NCBI RefSeq assembly: GCF_032854445.1 | Contig: NC_088300.1 | Location: 44,118,984 to 44,182,983 of the forward strand | Direction of reading: 5' to 3' | From: Liolophura sinensis | Lineage: Eukaryota; Mollusca; Polyplacophora; Chitonida; Chitonidae | DNA length: 64,000 bases | Part shown: in pieces, positions 39,001 to 50,738 of the stretch | Layout of the letters: the number at the start of each line of letters is the position of its first letter | Position numbering within the stretch: the stretch's first letter is position 1 | The notes under the pieces: generated by a model | What the model saw: only the letters and a program-made list of their open reading frames with translations | Told to the model about the DNA's origin: nothing | Database searches by the model: none | Position numbers and translations under genes: made by a program

Positions 39001-42000
39001 TGTTTGAGGCAGGCGGCCTGAGATTAAGCAGGCATGGATAATAAATCACGTGACCGCCCTCAGTTTCATTTTCCCAAACCGCAATTACAAATCTCTTTGC
39101 CGTGAAGTTACACGAGTGGCGACGGCTAATGAAGCGTATGAGTAGATAAGATGGCTAATTCTGATATCTGCCAGTAACAGATTCACCTAATTTCTCGCTG
39201 GACTCCGCTCTTACCGGCTTCCACACGACCGTAAGTAGACGTGGACCCAAGCAGCGGAACTATGGCGGGAACTGAACACGCAACCTCGATCGTCTTCTAT
39301 TCCCAATCGATCTTCCTTTTTTACTAAATCTTAACCCAGCTGACAGTCAAAGTTAACAACCTGGAAACCTATTCACGGAAACCTACTCCATACGAGTAGA
39401 GAAACATTTTTGTTCAGAAGTATACAATAATCTTCACTTGTGTGATTTGAAAAACTGTATTATATAGTACACCGTTTGAAGAACAGACGTGGCTGTATAT
39501 CGCACAGAGGAAAATTAAGAAGACTCTTGGTTACAAGAGCTAGAAGCATATAACACATGAAGAGTTCTTTACAGAGGTAGTGTCCATCAACTAAATTTCC
39601 AAAGTTAAATTACGTTGCCCAGTGTCGTTAGAATCAATTATTCCACTATAGACACTCGGATAATGGTTGTTCATTTAGATAGTGCGTGGCTGGTTCGTCT
39701 AGGGTGGTGTGGTGGTTACAGGCTGATGTTGCTGATCATGATTACATTCTTATCAATGCCACTATATAGAAGCACTGGTTACATGTATCTTACCACCCTC
39801 CGGTATCAATCAGCCCCCCTCCAAACGCCCCTTCACGCCGCATCCTCCCCTGTCCCGCCCTGCCCAGTCGTATCTCCCTGGTCACGCCCTCATGGGACAC
39901 AACACTGTCTCTCTTTTGTTTCATCAGCATTCTGTAATTCTGGCACATTTACGACTACATCGAACAAAACCGTTCTGATCTGGTTGAAAGATCATCAACG
40001 TATATATCGAATAACCGCTTTCTTATTTTCCTCGCGGTTGTAAAACAGAGTGCAAAGATAGCTGCCGAGTTTATATCTTTATTACCCTCGGGAGTTTTAC
40101 GTATACACACATGGAGACACCCGGGCATTGTCATTTAAAACGTTTAATTGAGCCTAATGGATTGTGTGGTGTACGCCCAACACGGAGCTCGTCTACTCCC
40201 TGGTAAAGATGAACTAAGGCCAGTCGGGTAGATTATACAAAGTAAGGGAGTGGTATAACTTGCTCCTGTTAGATTCTCTTAATGGGATCCGCATTCACCT
40301 CTTTAATAGCTGGTAGCTCAGGATATAACGGTGCATCCCAAAATGGGATGGAAACTGTACGCACTGCATTGGAAGAAAAAACAACGACTTGAAACTTTTT
40401 TAAAGAGAGGCTTGTTTTCAAAAATCTCAACATACTCCGCGTTATGGATGTAGGCAGTAACAGATAAATCTAAATCTGCGCTATTTTAAATTTCAAATAC
40501 ACAATTTCCGGCTCGCATTTTACTTTTTGTCGATTTAAATGCAAAGACAACATAGCACAAAGCAGCACAGGTTTTATGAGTGGTCACATTCGCTTTAACA
40601 AGAAACAATATCCTTGTATAAGTTGTTAGAAATGGTCTTTCCTCGTCATAACTTTGGAACATGACCTTGAATTATTAGGCAAACTAAATTGTTCAGTTTT
40701 TATTACAACTAAAACGAATTCATTAATGGTTATATGGCTACTACACAGTTTCATGCTATTCATGCTTATACAATTTATGACATATCAGCGTGGTTTATGC
40801 TTGAAATCGCGGTTTAGGCTGTAGGATTAGAAAAAATCTATCTCATGCATGCAAGTATGAAGGAGTTCAATATTTATTTAATCAGAAATAAACAGAATAT
40901 GACGATGGGTTAAATCGCCAGTTGAAAAGCGAGCTGACATCTGCCGTAAAACAAATCATACTCCACAATCATTGATTTATTCCTGACAAGTTTTACAAAA
41001 AACTGTCATGCTTTTTTGTATATTTTAAAAGTAAGAATTAGGCTGCACGAATCAGGACAGACCAGGTGCAGTCGAAATTAGCTTCAAACTTGGCGGGAAA
41101 ATTTGTTGGTATAAGTCGTACTATCCCTACATTCATTGTGCTGAATCACAAATATCCACATTGTTCTACATGGGATTATATCCGCCATAGAAACAACTGT
41201 AGAACGAAGTATTCTGAAAATGGGTATAGTTAAACTATTTTCTTTTCGGGAAGTTAGTGACTATCAACAATGGGCAACTTGAAAAGAAAATCTCATTTTA
41301 ATCCATGACAACAACTTCATTATCACAAAAAATTGTGAAAAATAAAACGTTTTTGGAATCTGCATGATTGACATTTATGCCCTTTCCCTCTTGTAGTTAT
41401 AGTCTCCACCCACGGGGAACAGCCTTGGCTATGCGGGGGTACTCAGTTAAAACGCTGTACAAACTAACGATTAACGCCTTGTGTGTCAACCTAATTACTG
41501 CTTTATTGGCGTGTTACGGTGTGACAGGCGCCCGATACCTAACTTAATGATCTTTCCATGGGGAAACTTGAGATGTTGGTGACCAGGAACCAAACTACCC
41601 GACAGCTTTCGAGTCTCCTACATACGCATAAAATTAAATCTTCCAGCTGAATGAAATCACGTATATATGAATATATACAAGGCATGGTAAAACATGAAGC
41701 TGGTTTCTGCATCTTGTTTGTACTTTAAACGTGAAGAAGTTGTTCTGAGGAACTCACGTAGATAGGGTGGGGTTCTATTGCCACCGACAGTGAAAGAGAT
41801 GATTTATCGTTAGCAGTGGCAGCCCGAAATCCAGTCGTCTCGTCCGAAATTGAACCTGAGAAAGCACAGGTGGTGGCGGTGTGACAGCTTTGGCGAAACT
41901 TCCCTAGAAGAGCAACACAACCATAACGAGGCACTCTCGTCAGATCACGCCAAGGGCGATACCTGATATGAATCCAATTATCCAATATAACATGGAGCGA

Positions 42001-42257
42001 TGCTAGGTCAGCCAGGATCTCTCCGTGAAGACAACATTGCTCTTATACAAGGACTGACCCAGAAAACAGTTACTCTGTCATAAATATTGCCTGAAGATCT
42101 TCAACTACATCGTCTACACTCCTTCTAACAGAGGATATTTACTAATAGTGCCTAAAAAGTTTAGACCAAGAAATCGGGTAGAACAGAGGTCATCTTGACA
42201 GTTGTCCCTCATTGTGTGCCAGCCAGTGTTTGTGCCTTGCTATTCAAGCAATGATAT
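36065..42257. other. Long unique non-coding stretch
   Basis: No exon recognised. Regions 36.3-37.1, 38.3-39.3 and 40.1-40.3 kb are of mixed composition and non-repetitive, with many ATTA/TTAAT cores; the intervening parts are AT-rich. The 142-codon frame at 39615-40043 has no domain and a proline-rich, biased middle. Confidence 0.45.
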
Positions 42258-42411
42258 TTTATTTAATTATTTATTTGATTGGTGTTTTACGCCGTACTCA
42301 AGAATATTTCACTTATACGACGGCGGCCAGCCTTATGGTGGGTGGAAACCGGGCACAGCCCAGGGGAAACCCACGACCATCCGCAGGTTGCTGACAGATC
42401 TTCCCACGTAC
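42258..42411 (-). mobile_element. SINE copy, CGTAAAACACC-tailed family
   Basis: The inverted copy starts with (TTTA)n and TTGGTGTTTTACGCCGTACT, continues with CAAGAATATTTCACTTATAC and GACGGCGGCCAGC, and ends in GGAAACCCACGACCATCCGC and CTTCCCACGTAC. It is well preserved. Confidence 0.85.
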
Positions 42412-45290
42412 CAAGCAATGATAACTCAGGAGCTTAAATCAAACATACAAAATGAATGCTAAGTAAGGTGGTCCAAGAAATGAAAGCTTTAGACGAAGAA
42501 TTCAGGTGACTGATAAACAGACCATGCCACACAGCTTTGTAGTTGCACCTTTTTGTTTGCAAGCTAATGGTTTTACATTTTACAGCATACCATGATGATC
42601 GTTGGTAATTCAATGGTTGAAAATTCAGGCATTATTAATGTGAACAATATTTCTGCGTCTTTAAAGAAGTCTCATTCCATCCATTTGTAAGCTTTGTAGA
42701 CAATCATGAAGCTATAATAAAATTTCGCCAGCGGTTGCTGGGCTTGTGGTGGTCGTGATTACACGTGAATCACTCGAACAAAAGTCTAATGACTGGTACA
42801 CAAGTGTTATGAGCGATCCAAGAAATGAGTCGGTGGTTTACTGCCTGGGCTATGATTTACGATCCTCTCCCCCTTTATCCTGTGTTCACCACTTCGAAAA
42901 GGCGTTTGTGGACATGCTAAAATGTAAATATCCCCCTCCTCTAATGGACAAAGGGTGGGTTTATGAGCCAAGCTCACTTGATTTGCAAGTTATTGCTGTG
43001 CGTATTTTACACTAATTTATTCTAGTTTTATGTTCTTTATACAGGTCAGTTCCACGGCAAAACCATTGATAGGAGTAAAAGATTAAAAAAAAAAGCCGTG
43101 AATCACGTGACGTTGATTCTTGTCGACTCAGAGTCACGAGAGTTCACGTTTTCAAATGACAAGATCAGTAGATCAAAACCTTTTCAGATTCTCACCAATG
43201 TATGTATAAAATTAAATATGCTAATTATAAAAAAGAAGTTACATGTAAGACAACAGTTTCAATACATGCATACACATACAGCACCAGCTGAAGGAGAACT
43301 CTTTGATCAGTTATACAGGGCTGTGGATAATGACAGCTATCCAAGGAAGCAATGAACATATACACCTAGAATTTACTAGATGACAATATAGTCTGGTAAG
43401 ATGTCTGTAAATAAACTGTCGCTTGTGAGTTAAAATGATAACCACTGAGACACAATTTTTATTTCCTTTCGACGTTAAGCCATTAGACTAATTAACAATT
43501 AACTATTGATTTTCTAGGCGCATAAGGCTAACAAGTAGCAAGGATTACTTAAAGGAACCATCATAAAGATTCTCCTGCGTGCTGCCTACAGAAGCTGTTT
43601 ATTACAATCCCATGCAGTGAGAACATATGTAAGTGGAGGAATTTGTCAGTGTAACGATCTATTCTATTGGCCCATCTCACCCTCCCACGTGAGGGGCGCC
43701 TGACTGGGCTTTCTGTCTATCTGGCTAATTGCGCGAGCTTATCCTAGCAGACGCCATTGAACTTCCATCTGGGTTTGATTTTCCGCCAATGACAAGTTAC
43801 CAGGCCACCGGGTGCGGGTCGTGGGGTTTGTCATTCGTGCCCAAACTCTTTAATTAGTCCACTTTAGCGAGTTAGTGATTAGGGGCTGTTTAAGAGGCAG
43901 AGGGTGAGCCAGCGAGTAACCACGTTTGGAGGGGCTTGATGAAAACATACAGTTGGCGCGCAACCTCTGGCCTAACTATGAATACTCTACTCGCAACAGC
44001 TCTGGAATTAAATTTCATTAGTCTCAAGCGTTTAAGAGTTAAAGTGTTTAATTTATGAAGTTTGGGGCTGTGCAGCCGGTGGTATCTTCAATTACTTACA
44101 GCGTTTTGAGGAAGGGTCCCGTTTATAAACACTTAGCGATATCAAGGCCTGATGGCTTAGAGCTCAGCGGCTGGGGTATCTTTGACAGAAGATCAGATTT
44201 CAACTGAGAGCAGACGATAAAATCGGTTATATAGCGGGTAAGACGGCAATAATTAGAGATCCTTAAAGCATTTCTCTGTAGCATGCCCACTAAATGACCC
44301 GAAAGCAAATCTTGGTAAAATATCAACATCTTATTAAATTTCACCTTGAGAGTTATAGCCAACAAACTCTAAAAACAAATGGCTGAATCACGTGACTTCC
44401 CTAAGGACCGTCATCAGTATCATATCATGTTTAAACGAGGCCCTTGGGCGTCAAAAGAACGCCCCCTCTTTTCCACACTTTCACTGCAAAACAAATTACA
44501 TCCAGAGTAAGAAAATATTTTAAAATCGTTCATGTCAAACGCTGAGTTTTATCTCTCTTTTCAGAAATGTTGCCGTGCAGAATTTTAGGTTTAAAACTGA
44601 CATACAAGCAACTATGGCTCCATTGAGCATTTTGGCATTTTATATGGAGTTTTTATACGGCAATGCCATTAAAAAATACTGGACACTTTATTCAAAATGG
44701 TTCCAGCTAGCTTTTTTAAACCATCTGTATATCCTTTAACCAAACATATGGTGTAGCATTATACTTTGTTTGCAAAAACTGGTAACATATATGACCACAG
44801 ATACAAGGGGAGACTACCCTGGAAGAATGCTCCTACATATATGTGTTACTGAAAGTTATCTTATAATCAGCTTCAAATGTAATGTCCTTTCAGAATTACT
44901 TAGGTCAAAACTCGGCGGTACCATCTTGTGTCGAAGCGGTCTTAATGCACCTATGTTGATGTTGCCCCAATGACGTATAAGTATACAGAACATATCCCGT
45001 ACGATATGGACCAGTACGTCTACCGACGGTTTAAATGACTCTAAAAGAACAAAATAAACGTAGCTATTCTCCATGTTTGTCTGCATGAATTCACTAAAAC
45101 AGAAACCTGTAGCAGCCATGTGCTGTCTTTAAATGCTGGACAGTAATTTGGGGTTACATTGTGTGGCTAAGAATTTGACTATCGTTAAATACTTCATACC
45201 GGTACTGCGCAATGATGCTGAGATTTTAGCCATCGCTGTGTATTCTTTAGAAGGACGGGACAATCAGCGACTATTACGTGTCGGGGTATC
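42412..45290. other. Non-coding stretch
   Basis: No exon recognised. Sequence at 43.65-44.1 kb is non-repetitive, of mixed composition and contains several TAAT cores (for example TCTTTAATTAGTCC near 43848). The rest is AT-rich. Confidence 0.4.
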
Positions 45291-45830
45291 AACATCGATG
45301 ACGTTGCGTTCAGGGGACTGTCCTCGACGCTTGTGACCAAAGATGGACTACCAACGTCGATGACCTGTAAAGGTCTGTCAGGGTCGATGATTTGGAGGGG
45401 AATGTCAGATTCGATTACTTATAGGAGTCTGTCACGGTCGATGACTTGTAGAAGACTATCAGTCGATGACTTTAAGGGGGCTACCAGGGTCGATGGCTTG
45501 CATAGGTGACTATATCAGAGTCGATGACTTGTTGACTAACAGAGTCATTGACATATACAGGACTATTAGGATCATTGACATTTAAGGGGCTATCAGAGTC
45601 GATGAATTTTAGGGGACTCAGAGTCAGGGTCGATACCTTGGTGAAACTATCAATCTCTCTGACTTTAAAAGGACTATCTGCATCGATTACTTGGCAAGGA
45701 CTGTCAGGATCGATTGCCTTGGAAGAAACTATCAGCCCCTGTGACTTAAGAGTCGACTATTAGTGCCTAGAACTGAAGAGAGACTACCAACGTCGATTAT
45801 TTGGAGGCTCTGGAGGAGATTAGACACCTG
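45290..45830. repeat. Minisatellite, units about 33-38 bp
   Basis: About fifteen diverged units share the pattern GGGTCGATGACTT, then a short spacer, then GGACTATCA. Examples are near 45383 (GTCGATGATTTGGAGG), 45436 (GTCGATGACTTGTAG), 45515, 45597 and 45705. No strand-specific coding signal. Confidence 0.8.
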
Positions 45831-45905
45831 TTACCCTCAGTGGCCATGCTGTGTTAGCTATATGCATAATATTCCTATTCTTTCATTGAAAACATCAACA
45901 TGAAG

Positions 45906-46022
45906 TGTTTGTCAGTTAAAACGCCACGGAAAAAGAATAGTTCACTTCTACGACAGCATTCAGCATTAATGTGGGAGGAAACCCACGACCATCCACAGAT
46001 TGCTGGAAGACCTTCCAACTCT
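45906..46022 (-). mobile_element. Diverged SINE copy, CGTAAAACACC-tailed family
   Basis: GTTAAAACGCCACGG at the tail side, TTCACTTCTACGACAGC, then GGAGGAAACCCACGACCATC and TTGCTGGAAGACCTTCC match the copy at 42.3 kb in order, but with many changes. Confidence 0.7.
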
Positions 46023-46084
46023 CGACCGGAAATGACACTGAAAAAAGAACCGACAATGTCGAGGATTTTTGTTTTTCCTTTTTT

Positions 46085-46740
46085 TTTTTCAAACGAGTAA
46101 AATATTTTTGAAACAATGGATTCTGTGGTGGCTGTCCTGACCATAATTTGACCAGTGACGTCACATGAGATTTTTTGTGACTTAACATGCGCAGTCTAGC
46201 AGTAAAAATACATTGGCAGTAAAATGCGCAATGGTTCAGAAACAGTTACCAATGTGATCAAATAAACGATCCATAAAGGACAAGAAAACACTAAAATGAA
46301 GTATATGTCAGATGAAAGTCCATTAAAACTGTCCAAGAAAATAGATAGATTTTTGAAAATAATTTTTTCCATCCGAATAAAATGGTTTTAAAACATCAGA
46401 TTCTACGGTGGTCTGTAGTGAACAGGGTATCAGTGACGTCACATCCGTATTTTTTGCTTGAAATAGCTCGTTTCAAAGACCATTCGGTGAATGTATTTAT
46501 AAATCTACACGTACATGCATTTTTATTGATGAAATGTAGCAGTCTGTGGGTCTTAAGTGACAAAAATCTCATGTGACATCACTGGTTGCAATACTGTTAG
46601 AAAATACCACTGAATTCAAACTTTCAAATGTATTTTACTAGGTTGAAAAAATGTAAAAACATGGATAGTATTTAATGGTCTTTCATCTGATATATACTTT
46701 ACATTAGTGTTTTCTCTCCCTTTGATAGAAATACGGTACA
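46085..46740. mobile_element. Hairpin-type dispersed repeat, copy 2
   Basis: The block ATCAGTGACGTCACATCCGT near 46430 resembles 16.24 kb, and a related direct copy lies at 46148-46180. The first CAGTGACGTCACATGAGATT (46151) is inverted at 46569-46590. AAAACACTAAAATGAAG with TCAGATGAAAGTCCATTAAA (46287-46330) is inverted at 46670-46717 as TTTAATGGTCTTTCATCTGA and CATTAGTGTTTTC. The order of the two inverted pairs is interleaved, so it is not a simple hairpin. No coding capacity. Confidence 0.7.
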
Positions 46741-48780
46741 TACATGATAGACTGAGGATTGTAAAGGCTCTCATATGACAGAAATTTAAAAGCACAATAT
46801 AGGCCAGAGGCAGAATTGACCAAAGCAATATTCCTAAAATATATACATTATGAACAGTTCCATAATACGTCGGCTGGTACGCTTAACTGTGAGTTCACAA
46901 CGCAGCGGAACTTATGGTCAACTTACAAATCCAGATGGAACGTTTTTCTGGGTATTGTTCACCTGACACACTATTACTGGAATTAAAATATCGCTTTACC
47001 TCCTCTCTCCCCCACAAAAAAATTTCAACTCATTTACCAAAAACAATTTTATTCAACACTTTTGAATTTTGGCCCAAATCGAAAATCGATTTATAACGCC
47101 GTTCGATGCATATTCAAGATGAGCATGTATATATGGGGTTAACGTTGTTACAATATGGCTGACAGTTTAATGAATTTAATAACCGTCATGAGCCGATAGT
47201 GACGTATTATTTTTTTATGGTATTTTATATAAAATCCGCTGGATCAAACAAATTTCATCCACATAAATCAGTGTTTCCGAGCAGACGATGTGATTGGCTA
47301 ACATTTCACAAGCGGGATATTAAACTGATTTTAAAACAAATATACCTGATATAGGTTTACTCTTTATCTCTTTATCTCAAATCGACAACTACGTCATATA
47401 CAGCAACGTCTGCATGAATTTTGATTGTTGTTTTTGTGCAAGTTAAAACCAGTTAAATATGGTACAAGGAATGAAACATATCCCGCTTGAGTTTTCACTT
47501 AACGGAATGGGTTTTCTGTGGAGAGTGGGAAGGGGGTCGGGGGATTCAGAATGTAAGGTTTTCTAGGAAAAAAACATAAAATGTAGACCCTATGCCTGCT
47601 AACATTCTACTAGATGGTTTACAGGCCGATGTGTTGTTTCTCCAGCACCTAAAGAAGTCGGTTGAATGCTATATGTCGATATCCTCCAGATATGATCGTC
47701 AGACGGATTTTACAGTTTTGCTTGTCGAGATGCTTGTAATGCCTGAACCGTCTGGGACAGATAGTCCATAATGGCGACAATAAAAGCAGTGTTAACATTT
47801 ATGTCCGGGGCATTATTCTGCTAAAGAGAACATCGTTGGAGGACCATCAATCGGGGAATTTAAATAAGAGCCCTTATTACTTTGCTATCGCACATAATCA
47901 TCCAGGGTAAAAGTTCTTGTCCTATGCCAAGTCGTTCCTGTGGTTGAGCTGATTTATTTATATGCCCATAAATTCCAGAGCTTTTTAGCAAGACACGAGC
48001 GCTGTCTGGAGCCGCTGATTTATTCTGATATATGTGATATAGTTTTATACAGCGTCACAATAATCACTGCATCTCATCACCCGCCCTCCGCCCATTAATG
48101 GTAATCTGTTAACAGAATACATTTCACACATGGTCGTCCCGATGGAGTTATTGCCAACTCGACAGGATTACTTCCCTTAGGCCGTATAAACACAGATTGG
48201 ATGCTATCACTGCAGGCTATCGATTTTTTAAATGTGTTATGCATTTAATTCTGATGTCACTTTGCGATTATAGGCGTTTGCTGAGAATTCAACATCAAAA
48301 GCCTTGTTTTTGTACGAAGAACCGTTTGCTACATCTGTGCACGTACCTGTATGTAAATGTTCTTAAAATCATGCAAAAGAAATGTTACACCGGAGAACTA
48401 ACTTACATTTGCATGCATGATTTGATTTGCATAATAAATGTTCAACGCAATAATATTTCATACGGTGGTGATTGCAATGAGTCAATAAAACCGGAATGCC
48501 CGTAATAAACCAGCGACGGTCGGCATGTAACTGACATACTTTCGCACAACTGACGGCCAGATTTCCCACCGCAGAGCGAGCTCAGTGTAAATGCCACAAT
48601 GATCTAAGGAAGAGATTTCTAACGAACTTCATGTAAGATCTCACCCAAAGGACTCTGTGGACTATTATATTACTACTGCCAGGCCCACAGAACAGACATT
48701 ATACGTGAAAAGGGGTGCATAATAAATTGTTTCATATATGATTATGACAAAAATAACTGTCCAAAACCATAACATTTCAG
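46741..48780. other. Non-coding stretch
   Basis: No exon recognised. The sequence at 47.75-48.2 kb is non-repetitive and of mixed composition; the rest is AT-rich. Confidence 0.4.
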
Positions 48781-48896
48781 TTTGTGACTGGGTGGGCTGT
48801 CATGCCTGGTGTCAGTATACTGTGACAGTGTGGGCCGTCAGGCTTGGTGTCATGAAGTGTACCGTGACAGGGTGGGCCGTCATGCTTTGTGTCACC
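48781..48896. repeat. Minisatellite, left part
   Basis: Units of about 40 bp read GTGGGCCGTCATGCCTGGTG then TCAGTATACTGTGACAG. Three units lie left of the SINE. Very similar units resume directly to the right of it, so the array was split by the insertion. Confidence 0.85.
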
Positions 48897-49260
48897 GGCC
48901 CCGATAGCTCAGATAATAAAGCGTCCCCTTCGTGGGTGGCAGATCCAGGATCAATCCTTGGTCGGGTCACACCTAAGACTTTAAAAGAGGAAGTTGTAAC
49001 TTCCTCGCTTGGCGTTCAGAAATAAGGGGATAGTGCAACGACTGGTTGACCAGAATCAGTATAATAGCTCGGGCGGGGCGACTTACTTGCCTTCGGTAAG
49101 TCGTCTCATTGAAGCAGCACGAGATAAAAGAGAGGTGGAAATCAGTCCTGCAACAAGGAGGTACATTAATAATACATGTACACTAAGGACTTCTTCGTCG
49201 TCATATGACTGAAAAATTGTTAAGTACGACATTAAACCCAATCGCTCAGTCACTCACTCA
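48897..49260 (+). mobile_element. tRNA-derived SINE, nearly full length
   Basis: The tRNA-like head has a box A-like TAGCTCAGATAATAAAG and a box B-like GGATCAATCC. Then come GACTTTAAAAGAGG, TTGGCGTTCAGAAATAAG, AACGACTGGTTGACCAG, ATCAGTATAATAGCTCGG, a central region and the 3' end TGACTGAAAAATTGTTAAG, TACGACATTAAACCC and (CACT)n. This matches the tail type that I remember from mollusc SINEs. RNA polymerase III would transcribe it, and a LINE would have to supply reverse transcriptase. It sits inside a minisatellite. Possible target duplication: CATGCTTTGTGTCAC on the left versus CATGCTTGGCAC on the right. Confidence 0.85.
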
Positions 49261-49610
49261 TGCTTGGCACCGTGCAGTATACTGTGACAGAGTGGGCGGC
49301 CATGCCTGGTGCCATGCAGAATACTGTGACAGGGCGGATCATCATGCTGGTGCTAGTATACTGTGACAGGGTGGGCCGTCATACCGATAGGTAAGAAATC
49401 AGTATTATTGGTGTCAGTATTAAGTTGATAGGGTTGCCCCTTGTCAGTATAGTGTAACTGTGATGTTTGGTGTTAGTATCACGATGACAGGGTTGCTGGT
49501 GTCAGCATACCGTGACTGCCATGTCTGGTGTCAGTATGACGATGACAGGGTTGCTGGTGTCAACATACCGTGACTGCCATGTCTGGTGTCAGTATCACGG
49601 GTTGGACGAG
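49261..49610. repeat. Minisatellite, right part
   Basis: Units continue as GTATACTGTGACAGAGTGGG and GGCCATGCCTGGTGCC, then shift from about 49395 to a longer unit of 58 bp (GATGACAGGGTTGCTGGTGT, then CATACCGTGACTGCC and ATGTCTGGTGTCAGTAT), which is nearly perfectly duplicated at 49483-49600. Confidence 0.85.
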
Positions 49611-49841
49611 ATATATCTTTAACTGTCACATGTTTCAACGACACTAGGTAATGCGTGTATGAACAGACTTGTATGCGTACCTGACAAGCTATGAAACCGT
49701 TAGAAGTCAAAGCAAGGGAGACAACTACGTCACATGTCAAGAAAGCTCGACAATATGAGTTGTTTTCCCTGAAAATCAAGTAATACAAGAATTTTCGAGG
49801 TCGCGCTTAAACACCTATCAAAAGCTTACACCACATGTTAC

Positions 49842-50030
49842 ATGCATCATATCATGGAATGTCGCATGTGGCATGTTGCATGTTGCGTGTATCATATCAT
49901 GTTGCATGTTGCGCGTCTATGTTGTATCATGTTGTACATGTTGTAGAGTCTTGTGCAGCATATGTTGGGTGTTGGGCATATTAATATGCCCTGTATGTCA
50001 AGTTACATGCATGTTGCGTCTTGTGTGTAG
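49842..50030. repeat. Low-complexity CATGTTG-rich stretch
   Basis: Short imperfect repeats of CATGTTGCATGTTGCGTGT and ATCATATCATGTTG type. No higher-order period is clear. Confidence 0.6.
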
Positions 50031-50563
50031 CCTGTGTTGTGTGATAGTGTAGTATACAAAGTCATTTTACATGCTGCGTCTTAATTGAGAAGACATATCA
50101 AACTGGATGTTATTATATCATATCGTATTGAAGTCGGGTGTTACATATCAATTCCGATTGAAAAAGGGATGTATATAGGCAGGTAGATTCGAACCATGAC
50201 CAAACTAGTATAAATTTCAAAACATGGTCTATACTGGATGCTGATGAATTTGTTTATGCTTAGACACATTATATCGTCTCCCGATTTTCAGTCCGAGAAT
50301 CAAGTACCGGTACTCAGTTCACAATTCAATTATTGAGCAAATACATACAAGTAGGCTTATTTACGTGCTTTAAATGTTTACTTACCTGCCTAATTGATTA
50401 AATGAATGATTTGTAGGTTGATTGACTAAATGGACGGTGGCTTGAGTATATATCAGGTGATTGCCTTATATCCTGGCTAAGAGACAATGATATACTACTG
50501 TACTGAATTTTATTTCTAAGCATTCACCTATTGTGTAAATCGACTGGCTCAAAATTCTCAATT

Positions 50564-50738
50564 GCTGGCTTCCTCTCCGACCGTAAGTGGGAGTGTCTGC
50601 CAGCAACCTGCGTATGGTCGTGGGTTTCCCCCGGGCTCTGCCTGATTTCCTCCCACCATAATGCTGGCCGCCGTCGTACAAGTGAAATATTCTTGAGTAC
50701 GGCGTAAAACACCATTCAAGTAAATAAATAAATAAATC
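50564..50738 (+). mobile_element. SINE copy, CGTAAAACACC-tailed family, best preserved
   Basis: The copy runs GCTGGCTTCCTCTCCGACC, CAGCAACCTGCGTATGGTCG, TGGGTTTCCCCCGGGCTC, TTTCCTCCCACCATAATGCT, GGCCGCCGTCGTACAAGTG, AAATATTCTTGAGTACGGCG, TAAAACACC and (AAAT)n. It serves as the reference copy in this window. No tRNA-like boxes are obvious, so its 5' head may be missing. Confidence 0.88.

Noticed and set aside
39615-40043. 142-codon + strand open frame
   Set aside because: No domain; the proline- and serine-rich middle follows from a C-rich patch.
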